A stretch of DNA of 64,000 nucleotides, taken from assembly GCF_000785785.1 (NCBI RefSeq), contig NZ_JRQN01000003.1, positions 62,001-126,000 on the forward strand, in the 5' to 3' direction. The notes under the pieces were generated by a model. That model had not been told where the DNA came from and did not search any database. It saw nothing but the letters and a program-made list of their open reading frames with translations. The position numbers were made by a program, and so were the translations under genes. Below are positions 38,794 through 49,301 of the stretch, piece by piece. How positions within the stretch are numbered: the stretch's first letter is position 1; every line of letters begins with the position of its first letter. The stretch is from Streptococcus uberis (GTDB lineage Bacteria; Bacillota; Bacilli; Lactobacillales; Streptococcaceae).

Positions 38794-40128
38794 TTATGCA
38801 ATTGCAGCTTCAACAGCATTTGCTTTTTCTTCTGCAACTAGTTTATTATCATAATACTTGATGAATGGGAACCAGATTACAAATGCGACAACAATACATA
38901 CTATTGAAAGAATAGCTGCTTTAATATCGCCACCTGAACCGATAAAGGCACCAAATCCACCAGGAGTTGGCCAAGGCGTTTGAACGATTGCTTCTTTAAC
39001 AATGTTCAAGTTAATCACTACGTATGCTAACACAGCTGTTACTACTGGGGCTAACATAAATGGAATTGCTAAAATAGGGTTATAAACGATTGGAAGACCG
39101 AAGATAAGAGGTTCATTGATATTAAAGATTGAAGAACCAATTGCTGCCCGACCTAACATTTTTAGTTGTTCTGATTTTGCAAGGAATGCCATAAAGATAC
39201 ATACACCAAGAGTAGCACCTGAACCACCAATTGTAACATAAGCATTTGTAAATTCACCAGCAAAAGCAAAGTGAGCACCGTTTACGTTTTCCGCCATGTT
39301 TGCAAGAAGGATTGGATTAACAAGTCCCATGATAATATTTGCACCATGGATACCAACTAACCATAAAGCGTGAACTAGGAAGTAGATTACAATAACACCA
39401 CCAATTGAGTTGGTAATATTTTTAACGAAACCAAATGGAATGGCGATAACTTTATAGATGTCAGTTCCCATCATGATGAAAGCACCATTGATTAAGATAA
39501 CTGTAATGGCAACCACGAAAGCTGGAATTAAAGCTGTAAATGAACGTGATACACCTTCTGGAACGGCTTCTGGCATTTTAACCACCCAGTTTTTCACAAC
39601 ACAAAGACGGTACAATTGGACGGCAAGCATTGCCATTAAGATACCTGTAAATAGACCCGAAGTTGATAAACGCGCTAAGCTATCGCCACCGACAGACCAG
39701 CCATTAATTGTTCCTTCTGCAGTAATTAATGCCATTTTCCCTTTTGTGAAAGTTAATTCAGGAATGGTCATAAAGAAAGCAAATACTGAAAGGATACCAC
39801 CATTAAGTGGGTTCAAGTTTAGACCATCTTCTTCAGCATAAATCTTAGTGTATTCATAACCAATAACTAGTGCGAAGTAAAGGGTTAAAATCCCCATTGA
39901 ACATTTGTAAGCCATTAAAGTTAAAGCTGATACTAAATCAAATGAAGATGCCCAAAGTGGTGCTAAAAATGAGAAGGCTTGAGGAAGAACTCCTAAAACC
40001 AAAAATGCAGAACCAACAATTGTCAGTGGGATACTTGCCATCCCAGCGGCTACAATTGCACGTACAGGACGCCAAGTAGAAACAACTCCCATCGGCCCCA
40101 TGAGGTACTTCTCTAAAAATTCAAACAT
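38794..40128 (-). CDS. celB: PTS cellobiose/beta-glucoside transporter subunit IIC
   Basis: A 444-residue membrane protein of the lactose/cellobiose IIC family with about ten helices. The conserved segment LWLVGIHGANIIMGLVNP and the substrate loop with INEPLIFGLPIVYNP are intact. It works with the IIA and IIB genes of the same unit to bring in and phosphorylate cellobiose-like sugars. Membrane subunit placed after the small membrane protein and IIA. Confidence 0.9.
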   Translation of the reverse strand: MFEFLEKYLMGPMGVVSTWRPVRAIVAAGMASIPLTIVGSAFLVLGVLPQAFSFLAPLWASSFDLVSALTLMAYKCSMGILTLYFALVIGYEYTKIYAEEDGLNLNPLNGGILSVFAFFMTIPELTFTKGKMALITAEGTINGWSVGGDSLARLSTSGLFTGILMAMLAVQLYRLCVVKNWVVKMPEAVPEGVSRSFTALIPAFVVAITVILINGAFIMMGTDIYKVIAIPFGFVKNITNSIGGVIVIYFLVHALWLVGIHGANIIMGLVNPILLANMAENVNGAHFAFAGEFTNAYVTIGGSGATLGVCIFMAFLAKSEQLKMLGRAAIGSSIFNINEPLIFGLPIVYNPILAIPFMLAPVVTAVLAYVVINLNIVKEAIVQTPWPTPGGFGAFIGSGGDIKAAILSIVCIVVAFVIWFPFIKYYDNKLVAEEKANAVEAAIA

Positions 40129-40154
40129 TAATCTTACCTCCTAATTTATTTACA

Positions 40155-40673
40155 TTAATAATGTTTGCTAAGGTTTAGTGATGCTAAATAACGATTAATT
40201 CTGACATATTGTCTATCTTTATTGGCATCGATACGGCTAATTTTAACTAACATCCAGAAAGATAGTAATGCCCCAATAATTAATATCCCTACAATAAAGA
40301 GTCTTGTTGAAAATGTCTCGTTAAAGAAGGGAAATAAAACACGCGATTGCCCAGCTAAAGTTAGCAGGCCTAAACAACCATTTACCGCAATTATTGTTTT
40401 AAAAAAAGCCTTACTATACTTTGCTTTAGGTTGCTCTGTAGTGAACATTTGATATTGTTCCCACATCGCTACTCCAGCAAAAAGTCCTAATAGTATTGGT
40501 AAAATAATTGATGCTAATGTATGTAATAAGTATAATGACACTGCCCAGTAAAGATTGATAAAAAAGAAGAATGTCACAACATAGCGAACTAAAAAGTATC
40601 TGGTATAATACATTGTTTTTATTGCATTTTTCTGTCGAAAAGACTCTACTCTTTTCTTATCGTTCCTTGTCAT
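40155..40673 (-). CDS. Membrane protein of the cellobiose PTS operon
   Basis: A 172-residue basic protein with about four membrane helices and a charged N-terminus (MTRNDKKRVESFRQKNAIK). It is not recognised as a family with known function. Homologues seem to occur at the same place in other streptococcal cellobiose operons. Between IIA and IIC, so perhaps an accessory factor. Confidence 0.65.
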   Translation of the reverse strand: MTRNDKKRVESFRQKNAIKTMYYTRYFLVRYVVTFFFFINLYWAVSLYLLHTLASIILPILLGLFAGVAMWEQYQMFTTEQPKAKYSKAFFKTIIAVNGCLGLLTLAGQSRVLFPFFNETFSTRLFIVGILIIGALLSFWMLVKISRIDANKDRQYVRINRYLASLNLSKHY

Positions 40674-40694
40674 CTCTCTACTCCTTTATTAGAT

Positions 40695-41009
40695 TCACTT
40701 AATACGTTTATACAATTCCAGCATTTCAATAGCGACCTCACGAAGTGTCATCGTTGTCATCAAATGGTCTTGTGCATGAACCATTATTATTTCCATTGTA
40801 ATTTCAGTTCCGCCTGCGTATTCTTGCAGTAGGTGTGTTTGAGCTTTGTGTGCTAATAATAATTCCTCATTTGCTGATTCTAGTAACTCTGATGCTCTAT
40901 CAAATTCGCCCTCACGCATAGCGGCAAAGGCTTCATGAACAATCGTTCTTGAATTACCACTGTTTAGAATAATTTCAAATGCAGCCATTTGTACTTCCTC
41001 GTTTGTCAT
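40695..41009 (-). CDS. celC: PTS lactose/cellobiose-family IIA subunit
   Basis: A 104-residue all-helical IIA. The phospho-histidine lies in MVHAQDHLMTTMTLREVA, and LLLAHKAQTHLLQ is the usual second conserved block. It carries phosphate from HPr to the IIB at 43048. Directly after the regulator gene. Confidence 0.9.
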   Translation of the reverse strand: MTNEEVQMAAFEIILNSGNSRTIVHEAFAAMREGEFDRASELLESANEELLLAHKAQTHLLQEYAGGTEITMEIIMVHAQDHLMTTMTLREVAIEMLELYKRIK

Positions 41010-41018
41010 ATATATCTC

Positions 41019-42986
41019 CTATTTCAATGTTAATAATATTTTTTTAAAGCTATCAAAATCTTTACAGCTGAGCAATTTCTCTTTGATAAGTGGCTTTTCC
41101 GTCAAATTGACAATTAATTTGGTCATTTCTGCTAATCCATCATTCTTATAAATAGATGGTGAGACAAGGAAAACAAATGTGATATGTTCAAACCCTTCTT
41201 CCCAATAAATGCCATCAGGAATAATCGCAATCCCAATTTTTGCTTTTTTGTCTAAAGACTTTAAAGGGTGCGGAACAGCTATATCCTGATCAAAGATAAC
41301 AGTACTCATAGATTCTCTGCTAGCAATTAACTCTTTCATTGAGATTTGATAATTGTCAATATCTTGTTGATCTAAAGCATTAACTAACTTGTCAATTACT
41401 GTTTGCTTATCACAGTCCTTTAAAACCATAAATGCTTCGTTTGAAAAATGGTGATCAATGATGTCATTAAGTTGCAATTGATTCGTTCGAGTATCATGAC
41501 CGAATCGCTTACTTTCAACTCTGATCAATTGAGTCTTTAATTGTTTAACCTCTTCGTCGTTTAAAAAAACGCTAACTGTAAATACGGGAATAGAAAAGAC
41601 TAAATTAGATAAATCAATTGTTGAAATAATGACATCAATTCCCTCTAGTTTGTCATCTGTAATATCATAATAGCCAACTAGATTAACAATATTGAGTTGA
41701 CGAGATAATTCATTTTCTAAGCGCATTCGTAGCATCTGAGCACTGCCATATCCAGTAGCACAAATAACCAAGGCATTTAGTTTATGACTTTGATAAAACC
41801 GTTCAATCCCTGCTAAGATATGTAAGGAAACATATGCGATCTCATCATCAGACAAGCTAAAGTCTTTGAAATATCTTAGATGACTCATTAAACTTCTTGA
41901 GACGAGAAAGGCTTCTTTGTACTGTGCTTGAATATCATCCAATAAAGGATTATCTAGGCGAACACCATTTCTCACTCTTTCTAATAAGACTTCTAAGTGT
42001 TTCAATAGTCCTTCTAGAAAAGTAAAATCTTGACTGAATTGATACCCATAATGCAAATCAATAGCATTTGCAGCTTCGACCAAATCTTGACGCATACTAA
42101 TCACTTCTAGATCATCTACTTTAGCCGAATGACTGCTTTCTGAAATCAGATGAAGGGCAATATAGTTGATTTCTTCATCAGGAAATATCGTATTTGTTAC
42201 CCGCTGCACGCGTTTCAAGATTTGTCTTGCAACTCCAATTTCTTTCCTGAACTTGTCATTATCAATATGTAATTCAGAAATTTCAAACCCATCTTTGACA
42301 CGAGAAATAGCTAAAGCAATATGGACAATTAAGTTCTGTATTACAAAATCAGATAATTTTAAATACTGACTTCTACATTCATCTAACACAATAATAGTTA
42401 GTTCTTCAAAACTAATTGGAAGCTTAAAGAAATCATCTCCAATATATTGATGAATATTTTTTAAGAAATGACCACTATAAAAATAGTCCATAATAAAGTG
42501 GCGCTTATCATGTTCAGCGCCACTAACATAGACACCTTTATTAGCTCGACTTTCTATTGTCAATTGATAGTGCGCGAGTTCATTTCTTATTTTTTTAAAA
42601 TCTGAAGATAGCGTTGACCGACTGACATATAATTGATCCATCAAATCATCAAAGAATACATCTTCCTGTTCAAAAATTAATTTATTGATGATAAAATTGT
42701 GACGGTCAGAGATATCAATATTTTCTGTCCCCACCTGTATATTATTATCAGAGATTAAATTAGCATAAGCGGATTCTTCAGTTAGGTCTAACTGATAACC
42801 ATAGCCTTGCTTAGAATTTATCCTAATATGGTCCCCTTCGTTAATAAAGCTTAATAAAGATTTGATATATGTTCTAACTGTTCTGTCGGAACACTTTAGA
42901 TATTCTGACAATTCTTTACTAGTAACATATCTTCCTCGATTTTGGTATAAGTAGTGTAAGATAAGTTTTTCTTTTTGACCTAACAT
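41019..42986 (-). CDS. celR: CelR/LicR-type PTS-controlled transcription activator
   Basis: A 655-residue BglG-like regulator: N-terminal helix-turn-helix domains (ELSEYLKCSDRTVRTYIKSL), two PRD domains in the middle, an EIIB-like domain (VICATGYGSAQMLRMRL with Cys) and a C-terminal EIIA-like domain (VIFDQDIAVPHPL with His). PTS-dependent phosphorylation of the PRDs would set activity. It is part of the operon it likely activates. Two matching TTTCC-N10-GGAAA palindromes before the operon and bglA are the likely sites. Confidence 0.85.
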   Translation of the reverse strand: MLGQKEKLILHYLYQNRGRYVTSKELSEYLKCSDRTVRTYIKSLLSFINEGDHIRINSKQGYGYQLDLTEESAYANLISDNNIQVGTENIDISDRHNFIINKLIFEQEDVFFDDLMDQLYVSRSTLSSDFKKIRNELAHYQLTIESRANKGVYVSGAEHDKRHFIMDYFYSGHFLKNIHQYIGDDFFKLPISFEELTIIVLDECRSQYLKLSDFVIQNLIVHIALAISRVKDGFEISELHIDNDKFRKEIGVARQILKRVQRVTNTIFPDEEINYIALHLISESSHSAKVDDLEVISMRQDLVEAANAIDLHYGYQFSQDFTFLEGLLKHLEVLLERVRNGVRLDNPLLDDIQAQYKEAFLVSRSLMSHLRYFKDFSLSDDEIAYVSLHILAGIERFYQSHKLNALVICATGYGSAQMLRMRLENELSRQLNIVNLVGYYDITDDKLEGIDVIISTIDLSNLVFSIPVFTVSVFLNDEEVKQLKTQLIRVESKRFGHDTRTNQLQLNDIIDHHFSNEAFMVLKDCDKQTVIDKLVNALDQQDIDNYQISMKELIASRESMSTVIFDQDIAVPHPLKSLDKKAKIGIAIIPDGIYWEEGFEHITFVFLVSPSIYKNDGLAEMTKLIVNLTEKPLIKEKLLSCKDFDSFKKILLTLK

Positions 42987-43047
42987 GTCTTGTCTCCTTT
43001 AGAAAAGATATCATCCTTATTATACTAAAATTTCAGAATATTAAAAT

Positions 43048-43362
43048 TTAGATATTTTCTTTAACAAGAGCTGCCATTTTTTCAATCCCCATTGGAATTG
43101 GAATGTATGCTTGTGGTGGAATTTGAACAACTGGTTTATTGACCTTGGCAGCAGCATCAGCAAATTGTTTGAAATGCATTTTTGTTTGAGGACTTACTAG
43201 ATATAAATCATAAGCAGATGATGCAATAAGTTTTCCGCCTTCAGGAACACCAACTGCATTCATTTCAACATCAACTCCTTGCTGAGCTAGTAAGGTTTGT
43301 GTTTTTTTAGCAATGAGAGATGATGACATCCCCCCAGCACAGATTATTAATGCTTTAGTCAT
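43048..43362 (-). CDS. celA: PTS cellobiose-family IIB subunit
   Basis: A 104-residue IIB. The phospho-cysteine is in ALIICAGGMSSSLIA, typical of lactose/cellobiose IIB. The ATG at 43362 is used since it follows CAGGAGG; an upstream extension to 43404 overlaps the poly-T leader. First gene of the cellobiose operon. Confidence 0.9.
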   Translation of the reverse strand: MTKALIICAGGMSSSLIAKKTQTLLAQQGVDVEMNAVGVPEGGKLIASSAYDLYLVSPQTKMHFKQFADAAAKVNKPVVQIPPQAYIPIPMGIEKMAALVKENI

Positions 43363-43402
43363 TTTGACTGCCTCCTGTTTTTTTTTTTTATTTTGTATCT
43401 TC

Positions 43403-43431
43403 ATTATATATGTATGCGTTTACATTTACAA
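43403..43431 (-). promoter_or_regulatory. Promoter of the cellobiose PTS operon
   Basis: -10 TATAAT (43403-43408) and -35 TTGTAA (43426-43431) on the minus strand with a 17-base spacer that is almost exactly filled by a cre site. Confidence 0.75.
43411..43425 (-). promoter_or_regulatory. cre site inside the cellobiose operon promoter
   Basis: ATGTAAACGCATACA (minus strand) fits the CcpA consensus at every fixed position and lies between -35 and -10, so CcpA binding should exclude polymerase. Confidence 0.85.
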
Positions 43432-43440
43432 TCGCTACTA

Positions 43441-43460
43441 TTTCCGTATTACTACGGAAA
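43441..43460. promoter_or_regulatory. Candidate CelR activator site, cellobiose operon
   Basis: Palindrome TTTCCGTATTACTACGGAAA, about 10 bases upstream of the -35. Its TTTCC-N10-GGAAA frame is close to the CelR site reported in S. pneumoniae and recurs before bglA. Confidence 0.65.
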
Positions 43461-43528
43461 TCATTCACGTTGACTAATTGGTCAAATAAAAAAACAATAA
43501 TCAACTGATTACTGTTAACATTTTTAGC

Positions 43529-43849
43529 TTATGGTGATAATTGGAGTGATGAAACCATCACTTGTGATAGGGTGAGATGATATTCTGACATAAGGATTTC
43601 TTTTAATTTGGTATCACTTAATGGGGACTGAACGGAATAAAGTCCCTGCTCCTTATGATCACTAATGATTTTAACGTTTTCCAAAACATTGCGATTTGTC
43701 CATAAATCAATTGGTTTAGACACTTGATCAAAACGCACTAAGTAATGGTGGCCGATTCGTCTACTAGCCAGCAATTGATTTCTAATGATACTAATAATCA
43801 GTAAAGCAAACAGTATTAATGAAGTAATAATTAATAATACCTCTAACAT
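43529..43849 (-). CDS. Small single-helix membrane protein, unknown
   Basis: A 106-residue protein: one N-terminal membrane helix (about 4-22) then a small soluble domain (HHYLVRFDQVSKPIDLW ... ). No family is recognised. It has its own consensus promoter with a cre site, so it is a carbon-controlled gene, and its location between bglA-tauE and the cellobiose PTS suggests a role with this sugar system. Confidence 0.6.
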   Translation of the reverse strand: MLEVLLIITSLILFALLIISIIRNQLLASRRIGHHYLVRFDQVSKPIDLWTNRNVLENVKIISDHKEQGLYSVQSPLSDTKLKEILMSEYHLTLSQVMVSSLQLSP

Positions 43850-43884
43850 GATTTGTCTCCTTATTACTATTAATTTTCAAAAAA

Positions 43885-43913
43885 ATTATAACTCCTTTTG
43901 AAAACGTTGTCAA
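43885..43913 (-). promoter_or_regulatory. Consensus promoter of the 106-residue gene
   Basis: On the minus strand TTGACA (43908-43913), 17-base spacer, TATAAT (43885-43890): a perfect sigma-A promoter. Confidence 0.85.
43898..43912 (+). promoter_or_regulatory. cre site over the -35 of that promoter
   Basis: TTGAAAACGTTGTCA on the plus strand fits the CcpA consensus at every fixed position and overlaps the -35 box. Confidence 0.8.
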
Positions 43914-43924
43914 TATTTTGATAA

Positions 43925-43953
43925 AAAATCCATCTAGAACTGCAAACTAGATG
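43925..43953 (-). terminator. Terminator of the bglA-tauE unit
   Basis: Arms CATCTAG and CTAGATG with T run (ATTTTTT) on the minus strand, 30 bases after the TauE-like gene. Confidence 0.75.
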
Positions 43954-43984
43954 AATTTCAAGCTTTAATAGAATAGATGATCAC

Positions 43985-44713
43985 CTAAAACAAAGTTGTG
44001 ATTAGAGTGATAGCCCCTGAGACTGCTATCAATAAATAGGTCATCTGTTGTAACATTTTTGCATCTAAACGGTCAACAATACGATTAGCAATTAATAAAC
44101 CAATTATAATGGCTGCTATTCCTACTAATGATAGTAGTAATAAATCGAGTGTGAGTATCCCTTGTGCTGCTCTAAAAATCAGATTATAACTGCCTGAGAT
44201 TAAAAAAACAACTTGTAAATTGGCTAGATAGTCTCTTTGATTCTCAGTAACAGCTAAGAAGAATAAGACCATTAGAGGACCACCAATGGCAAAGAGACCA
44301 TCACAGATACCTGATACAAAGCCACAAAGAAACATACTCAAAAAATTAGCTGAGATAGTTATTTTTTGTGAAAATGTCGAAAAATAGAAGACCAAGGCAA
44401 TTAAAAATATAGCGAAGATAATTTTCAAAAAATTAATATCTAGGCTTTTTGACAGGTGAATAGCTAAGGAACTACCAACAATATAGAAAAGCGTTGGCCA
44501 AACTATTAATTTAAACCGAATGTATTTTCGATAATGGTAAACCATTATGATTGTCAGTGAAACAGCTACCGCATTGGTAAGTGCTGCAGCTTTGGGTAAA
44601 AGAAGCAAATAGGGCAAAACACTCATTAATACAATGCCAGCTCCAAAACCAGTCACTCCCTGAATAAAGCCAGCTAATAAAGCTGCCATGATAATTGTAA
44701 GGAATAATATCAT
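43985..44713 (-). CDS. TauE/SafE family membrane permease
   Basis: A 242-residue protein with about eight helices and a glycine-rich start (AGFIQGVTGFGAGIVLMSVLP). The family exports or imports sulfite, sulfoacetate or other anions; substrate here unknown. It is eight bases after bglA, likely co-transcribed, an unusual partner for a phospho-glucosidase. Confidence 0.8.
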   Translation of the reverse strand: MILFLTIIMAALLAGFIQGVTGFGAGIVLMSVLPYLLLLPKAAALTNAVAVSLTIIMVYHYRKYIRFKLIVWPTLFYIVGSSLAIHLSKSLDINFLKIIFAIFLIALVFYFSTFSQKITISANFLSMFLCGFVSGICDGLFAIGGPLMVLFFLAVTENQRDYLANLQVVFLISGSYNLIFRAAQGILTLDLLLLSLVGIAAIIIGLLIANRIVDRLDAKMLQQMTYLLIAVSGAITLITTLF

Positions 44714-44721
44714 TAAGCAAC

Positions 44722-46167
<1,446 letters not shown>

Positions 46168-46190
46168 CTATTATTTCATACTCCCATTTT

Positions 46191-46205
46191 AGCAAACGGT
46201 TACAT
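46191..46205 (-). promoter_or_regulatory. cre site upstream of bglA
   Basis: ATGTAACCGTTTGCT (minus strand) fits the CcpA consensus at every fixed position, 36 bases before the start codon. A -10-like TAAAAT (46186-46191) touches it. Confidence 0.82.
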
Positions 46206-46223
46206 TAATTAAAATTTGAAAAA

Positions 46224-46243
46224 TTTCCTTATGTAAAAGGAAA
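46224..46243. promoter_or_regulatory. Candidate CelR activator site, bglA
   Basis: TTTCCTTATGTAAAAGGAAA: same length and frame (TTTCC-N10-GGAAA) as the site before the cellobiose operon, and close to the reported pneumococcal CelR motif. Confidence 0.65.
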
Positions 46244-46693
46244 ACAGTTAACACTTCTTGATTTATTCACAGTAGTCATCAACCCCATTTCTTTCTCTAG
46301 TAAATTAAATATTTTTATTCCTGAAAAAGTTGCTACAGGTATTAAAGTTCTTATCCTATTATTAAAACAGCTTGTCAGAGGTAATATGTCAGAAACTTTT
46401 TCGATAAGGACAACTTATGTATAAAATATGTCACAGCTGTTCCTGAAGCCTGTCTATGTTTGAAAGTTCCAAAGCCATGATCATAGTGCAAAGGTTCAGG
46501 CTGTTCACCTAGCAGATAAGTCACTGACCAGAAATTATTCATATCTGCAACTTCTCATCTTCTTATTAGTATTAGTTTACATTTCCTCTACCTTAGAAAA
46601 CGGCTAGTACTTTCCCCAATCTACCATGTCCAGAAATTGTTTTCTCATTTGCATTATGCTATGATAATTTTAGAAATTCTTAGGAGGTTCTTA
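46244..46693. other. Gene-free stretch before the nitroreductase
   Basis: No full gene is recognised. On the minus strand a 55-codon frame (46375-46542) begins MNNFWSVTYLLGEQPEPLHY and could be the end of a lost gene; its family is unknown. Its coding look is better than chance, but it has no clear ribosome site. Confidence 0.4.
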
Positions 46694-47359
46694 TGTCTAA
46701 CGACGAAATGAAGCAAAAATTACGGGCAGCTTTTGATTTTAGAACAGCTGTCCGCGTGTATAATAATACAAAAATTACTGATGAAGACCTTAATCTTATT
46801 TTAGATGCAGCATGGCGAAGCCTTCATCAGTTGGCTTAGAGGGATGGCGTTTTGTCGTCTTGGAGAACGAAGAAATCAAAGCCAAGCTAAAAGAAGTCGC
46901 ATGGGGAGCGCAATATCAATTAGAAACAGCTAGTCATTTTATCCTGTTAATAGCTGAAAAAAATGCTCGTTATGATAGTCCTTCAATGAGAGATAGTTTA
47001 ATCCGTCGAGGAATTACGGACGATGAGGACTGACAAGCCGTATTAACCTTTATGAATCTTTTCAAAGAAACAATATGGAAATGGCAGACAATCCTCGTGC
47101 CCTCTTTGATTGGACAGCTAAACAAACCTATATTGCCCTAGGCAACATGATGTCAACTGCCGCCCTAATTGGTATTGACTCCTGTCCTATCGAAGGATTT
47201 GATTACCGTAAAGTGAATACTATTCTAGAAAAACATGGTGTGATTGATTCTGAAAAAGAAGGAATTGCAAGTATGATGTCTTTAGGCTATCGTCTGAGAG
47301 ACCCCAAACACCCACAAAATCGCAAAAATCGTAAAGAAGTTATTTCTTTTTATAAATAG
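46694..47359 (+). pseudogene. Nitroreductase family protein, two frameshifts
   Basis: FMN-dependent oxidoreductase of the nitroreductase family. The start at 46694 follows TAGGAGG and reads FRTAVRVYNNTKITDEDL. One base is missing near 46821 (restored: [20 protein letters not shown]) and one near 47031 (restored: [19 protein letters not shown]), after which the C-terminal part (ALGNMMSTAALIGIDSCPIEGF) reads to the end. About 222 residues when restored. The substrate (quinone, nitro compound) is not known. It precedes a glyoxalase gene by nine bases. Confidence 0.82.
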
Positions 47360-47368
47360 GAGGCTATC

Positions 47369-47746
47369 ATGAAAGCATTACATACCTGTATCCGTGTAAA
47401 AGATTTAGAGAAGTCAGTCGAGTTCTATACTAGTGCCTTTCCTTTTAAAGAAACTAGGCGCCGTGACTTTCCAGATAAGCAATTCACTTTAGTCTATTTA
47501 GCTTTAGAAGGTGAAACTTATGAGTTAGAGTTAACATATAACTATAACCACTCTGCATATGATTTAGGTAATGGCTATGGCCATATTGCAATTGGCTCAG
47601 ATGACTTTGATAAGGAATATGAAAAACATGTTACAGCTGGCTTTCCTGTAACAGATATCAAAGGCCTATCAAAAGAATCTGCGCGCTACTACTTCGTACA
47701 AGATCCTGATGGCTACAAAATTGAGGTTATTGATCTTAATAAATAA
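47369..47746 (+). CDS. gloA: Lactoylglutathione lyase (glyoxalase I)
   Basis: A 125-residue VOC-fold enzyme that detoxifies methylglyoxal. The metal ligands fit H5 (ALHTCIRVKDLEKSVEFY), E56 (YELELTYNYN), H75 (GYGHIAIG) and E122 (DPDGYKIEVID). Good AGGAGG site; co-transcribed with the nitroreductase, suggesting a small stress unit. Confidence 0.9.
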   Translation: MKALHTCIRVKDLEKSVEFYTSAFPFKETRRRDFPDKQFTLVYLALEGETYELELTYNYNHSAYDLGNGYGHIAIGSDDFDKEYEKHVTAGFPVTDIKGLSKESARYYFVQDPDGYKIEVIDLNK

Positions 47747-47752
47747 ACACAA

Positions 47753-47785
47753 AAAGCTTGATACTAAAATGTATCAAGTTTTTTT
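47753..47785. terminator. Terminator after gloA, convergent with the PTS gene
   Basis: Arms AAGCTTGATAC and GTATCAAGTTTTTTT with a six-base loop. Confidence 0.85.
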
Positions 47786-47788
47786 ATA

Positions 47789-49117
47789 CTATTCTTTTTT
47801 ATCTGGAAGATTAACAAAAAACATCATCAAAAATCCTAGTCCAAAAGCAACTAAACTAACCAGTAAACCATTCCAAAAATTAGCCGTATTTACCCCTCTT
47901 GGATCAAAGAAAGTTGGAAATTTGAATATCCCAAAACCGCCAGGCATATAGGACACCAGTTTTAATAAGCCACCCAAAGCTCCTGAAATTGCTGCCGCAA
48001 TACAACTAATAATAAAAGGGGTCTTCATTGGTAGTGTAATTCCATAGATAGCTGGTTCCGTTACACCAAAAATACCAGAAATAAATGCTGGCCATCCAAT
48101 CCTTTTAATTTCTTGATTTTTAGTTCGAAGAATAACTGCTAAAAGAACACCTATTTTGTGCAAATGAGGCTCCTAAAGCTACCATCAATACTGTATCAAA
48201 CCCTTTACTAGCGTAATTTTGATACATAATCGGAATTAATCCCCAATGCAAGCTAAACATGACCATTATTTGCCAAAATCCATCAATAATTGCATAGGCT
48301 AAAACTGAGTTAATATTAATAATCGCTGATACCAATCCTGCTAAACCATCAGCAGCCCAAGTTGATAGGGGACCAATTACTAATAGCGTCACTGGGACTG
48401 TAATAAACAAAGTTAAGGCAGGCACAAGTGCAAGTTTAACAACATCCGGTAAGATTCTAGTCAATGACTTTTCAACCTTAGACCCAAACCAAACAGCAAC
48501 AATGACTGGAACGATGGTGGAATAGTAAGATTGCAAAATAACTGGTACGCCTAAATAGGTCATATAAACTTTTGACTCGATAATACTTCCTTTAAAGAGT
48601 ATCATTAAAGGTTTGACTGTTTCCGGAGCAACTAACTTAGGGTAAAGCATTGCGGCTGCGATTACTAGCGCAACAAACTCATTTGACTTAAATTTTCTAG
48701 CACTTGTAATGGCTAAAGTCGTAGGAAGAAATTGGAAAATGCCATCACCGCTAGCTTGTAAAATTTGATAGAATCCACTTGTATTTTTTAGCCCAAAAAC
48801 TAAGCATAAAGCAGCAAATCCTTTTAATAACCCTGCTCCTGCTAAAATAGCAATTATTGGTTGAAAAATGCCAGTAATAAAGTCTATTAGATTATTCGAA
48901 TGAGAGGTGTTTTCTTTTTCAATAAGGTCAGACTTATTCTCTCCTAACACATGCTCTATAGCATTGTAAACTTCTCCACATGATTACCTATCACAACTTG
49001 AGTTTGCCCTCCTTGTGTGACAAGAGATACTATCTCATTATTAACTTCAAAAAATTTTTCCTCACCACCTAAGTGAGTAATAATTTCTTGTGCTAATTTT
49101 TCATATTTTTGTGACAT
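47789..49117 (-). pseudogene. Beta-glucoside PTS IIBC (BglP-like), decayed
   Basis: IIC part: PAFISGIFGVTEPAIYGITLP and SYMPGGFGIF are BglP signatures. The ATG at 49117 (after GGAGG) reads MSQKYEKLAQEIITHLGG, then jumps to FEVNNEIVSLVTQGGQTQVV: the segment that should hold the phospho-cysteine (CITRLRF-type block) is absent, about 25-30 residues. One base is missing near 48961 (restored: EKVYNAIEHVLGENK) and one is extra in the T run 48154-48157 (restored: ASFAQIGVLLAVILR). No IIA domain is present. Even if the frameshifts are artefacts the missing cysteine makes it inactive. Confidence 0.82.
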
Positions 49118-49215
49118 TTTGTCAAAAAGCCTCCTTCAAGATAAATATGTGAAAAATAAAACAGATTTTTAGATTATTACATTTATAAAAGATGCTCGAT
49201 TCTAACGACTCCGAT

Positions 49216-49231
49216 AGACTGTTAACAGTCT
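49216..49231. promoter_or_regulatory. 16-bp perfect palindrome between bglP and glycosyltransferase
   Basis: AGACTGTTAACAGTCT lies in the divergent intergenic region, about 100 bases before bglP and 70 before the glycosyltransferase. Possibly an operator; no regulator is assigned. Confidence 0.4.
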
Positions 49232-49301
49232 TTAAGTGTTAATCTATACTAATTTATGTTACAATCTGTGCAAAGACCTACTAGAATGAGAAAGTGAGCT
49301 T

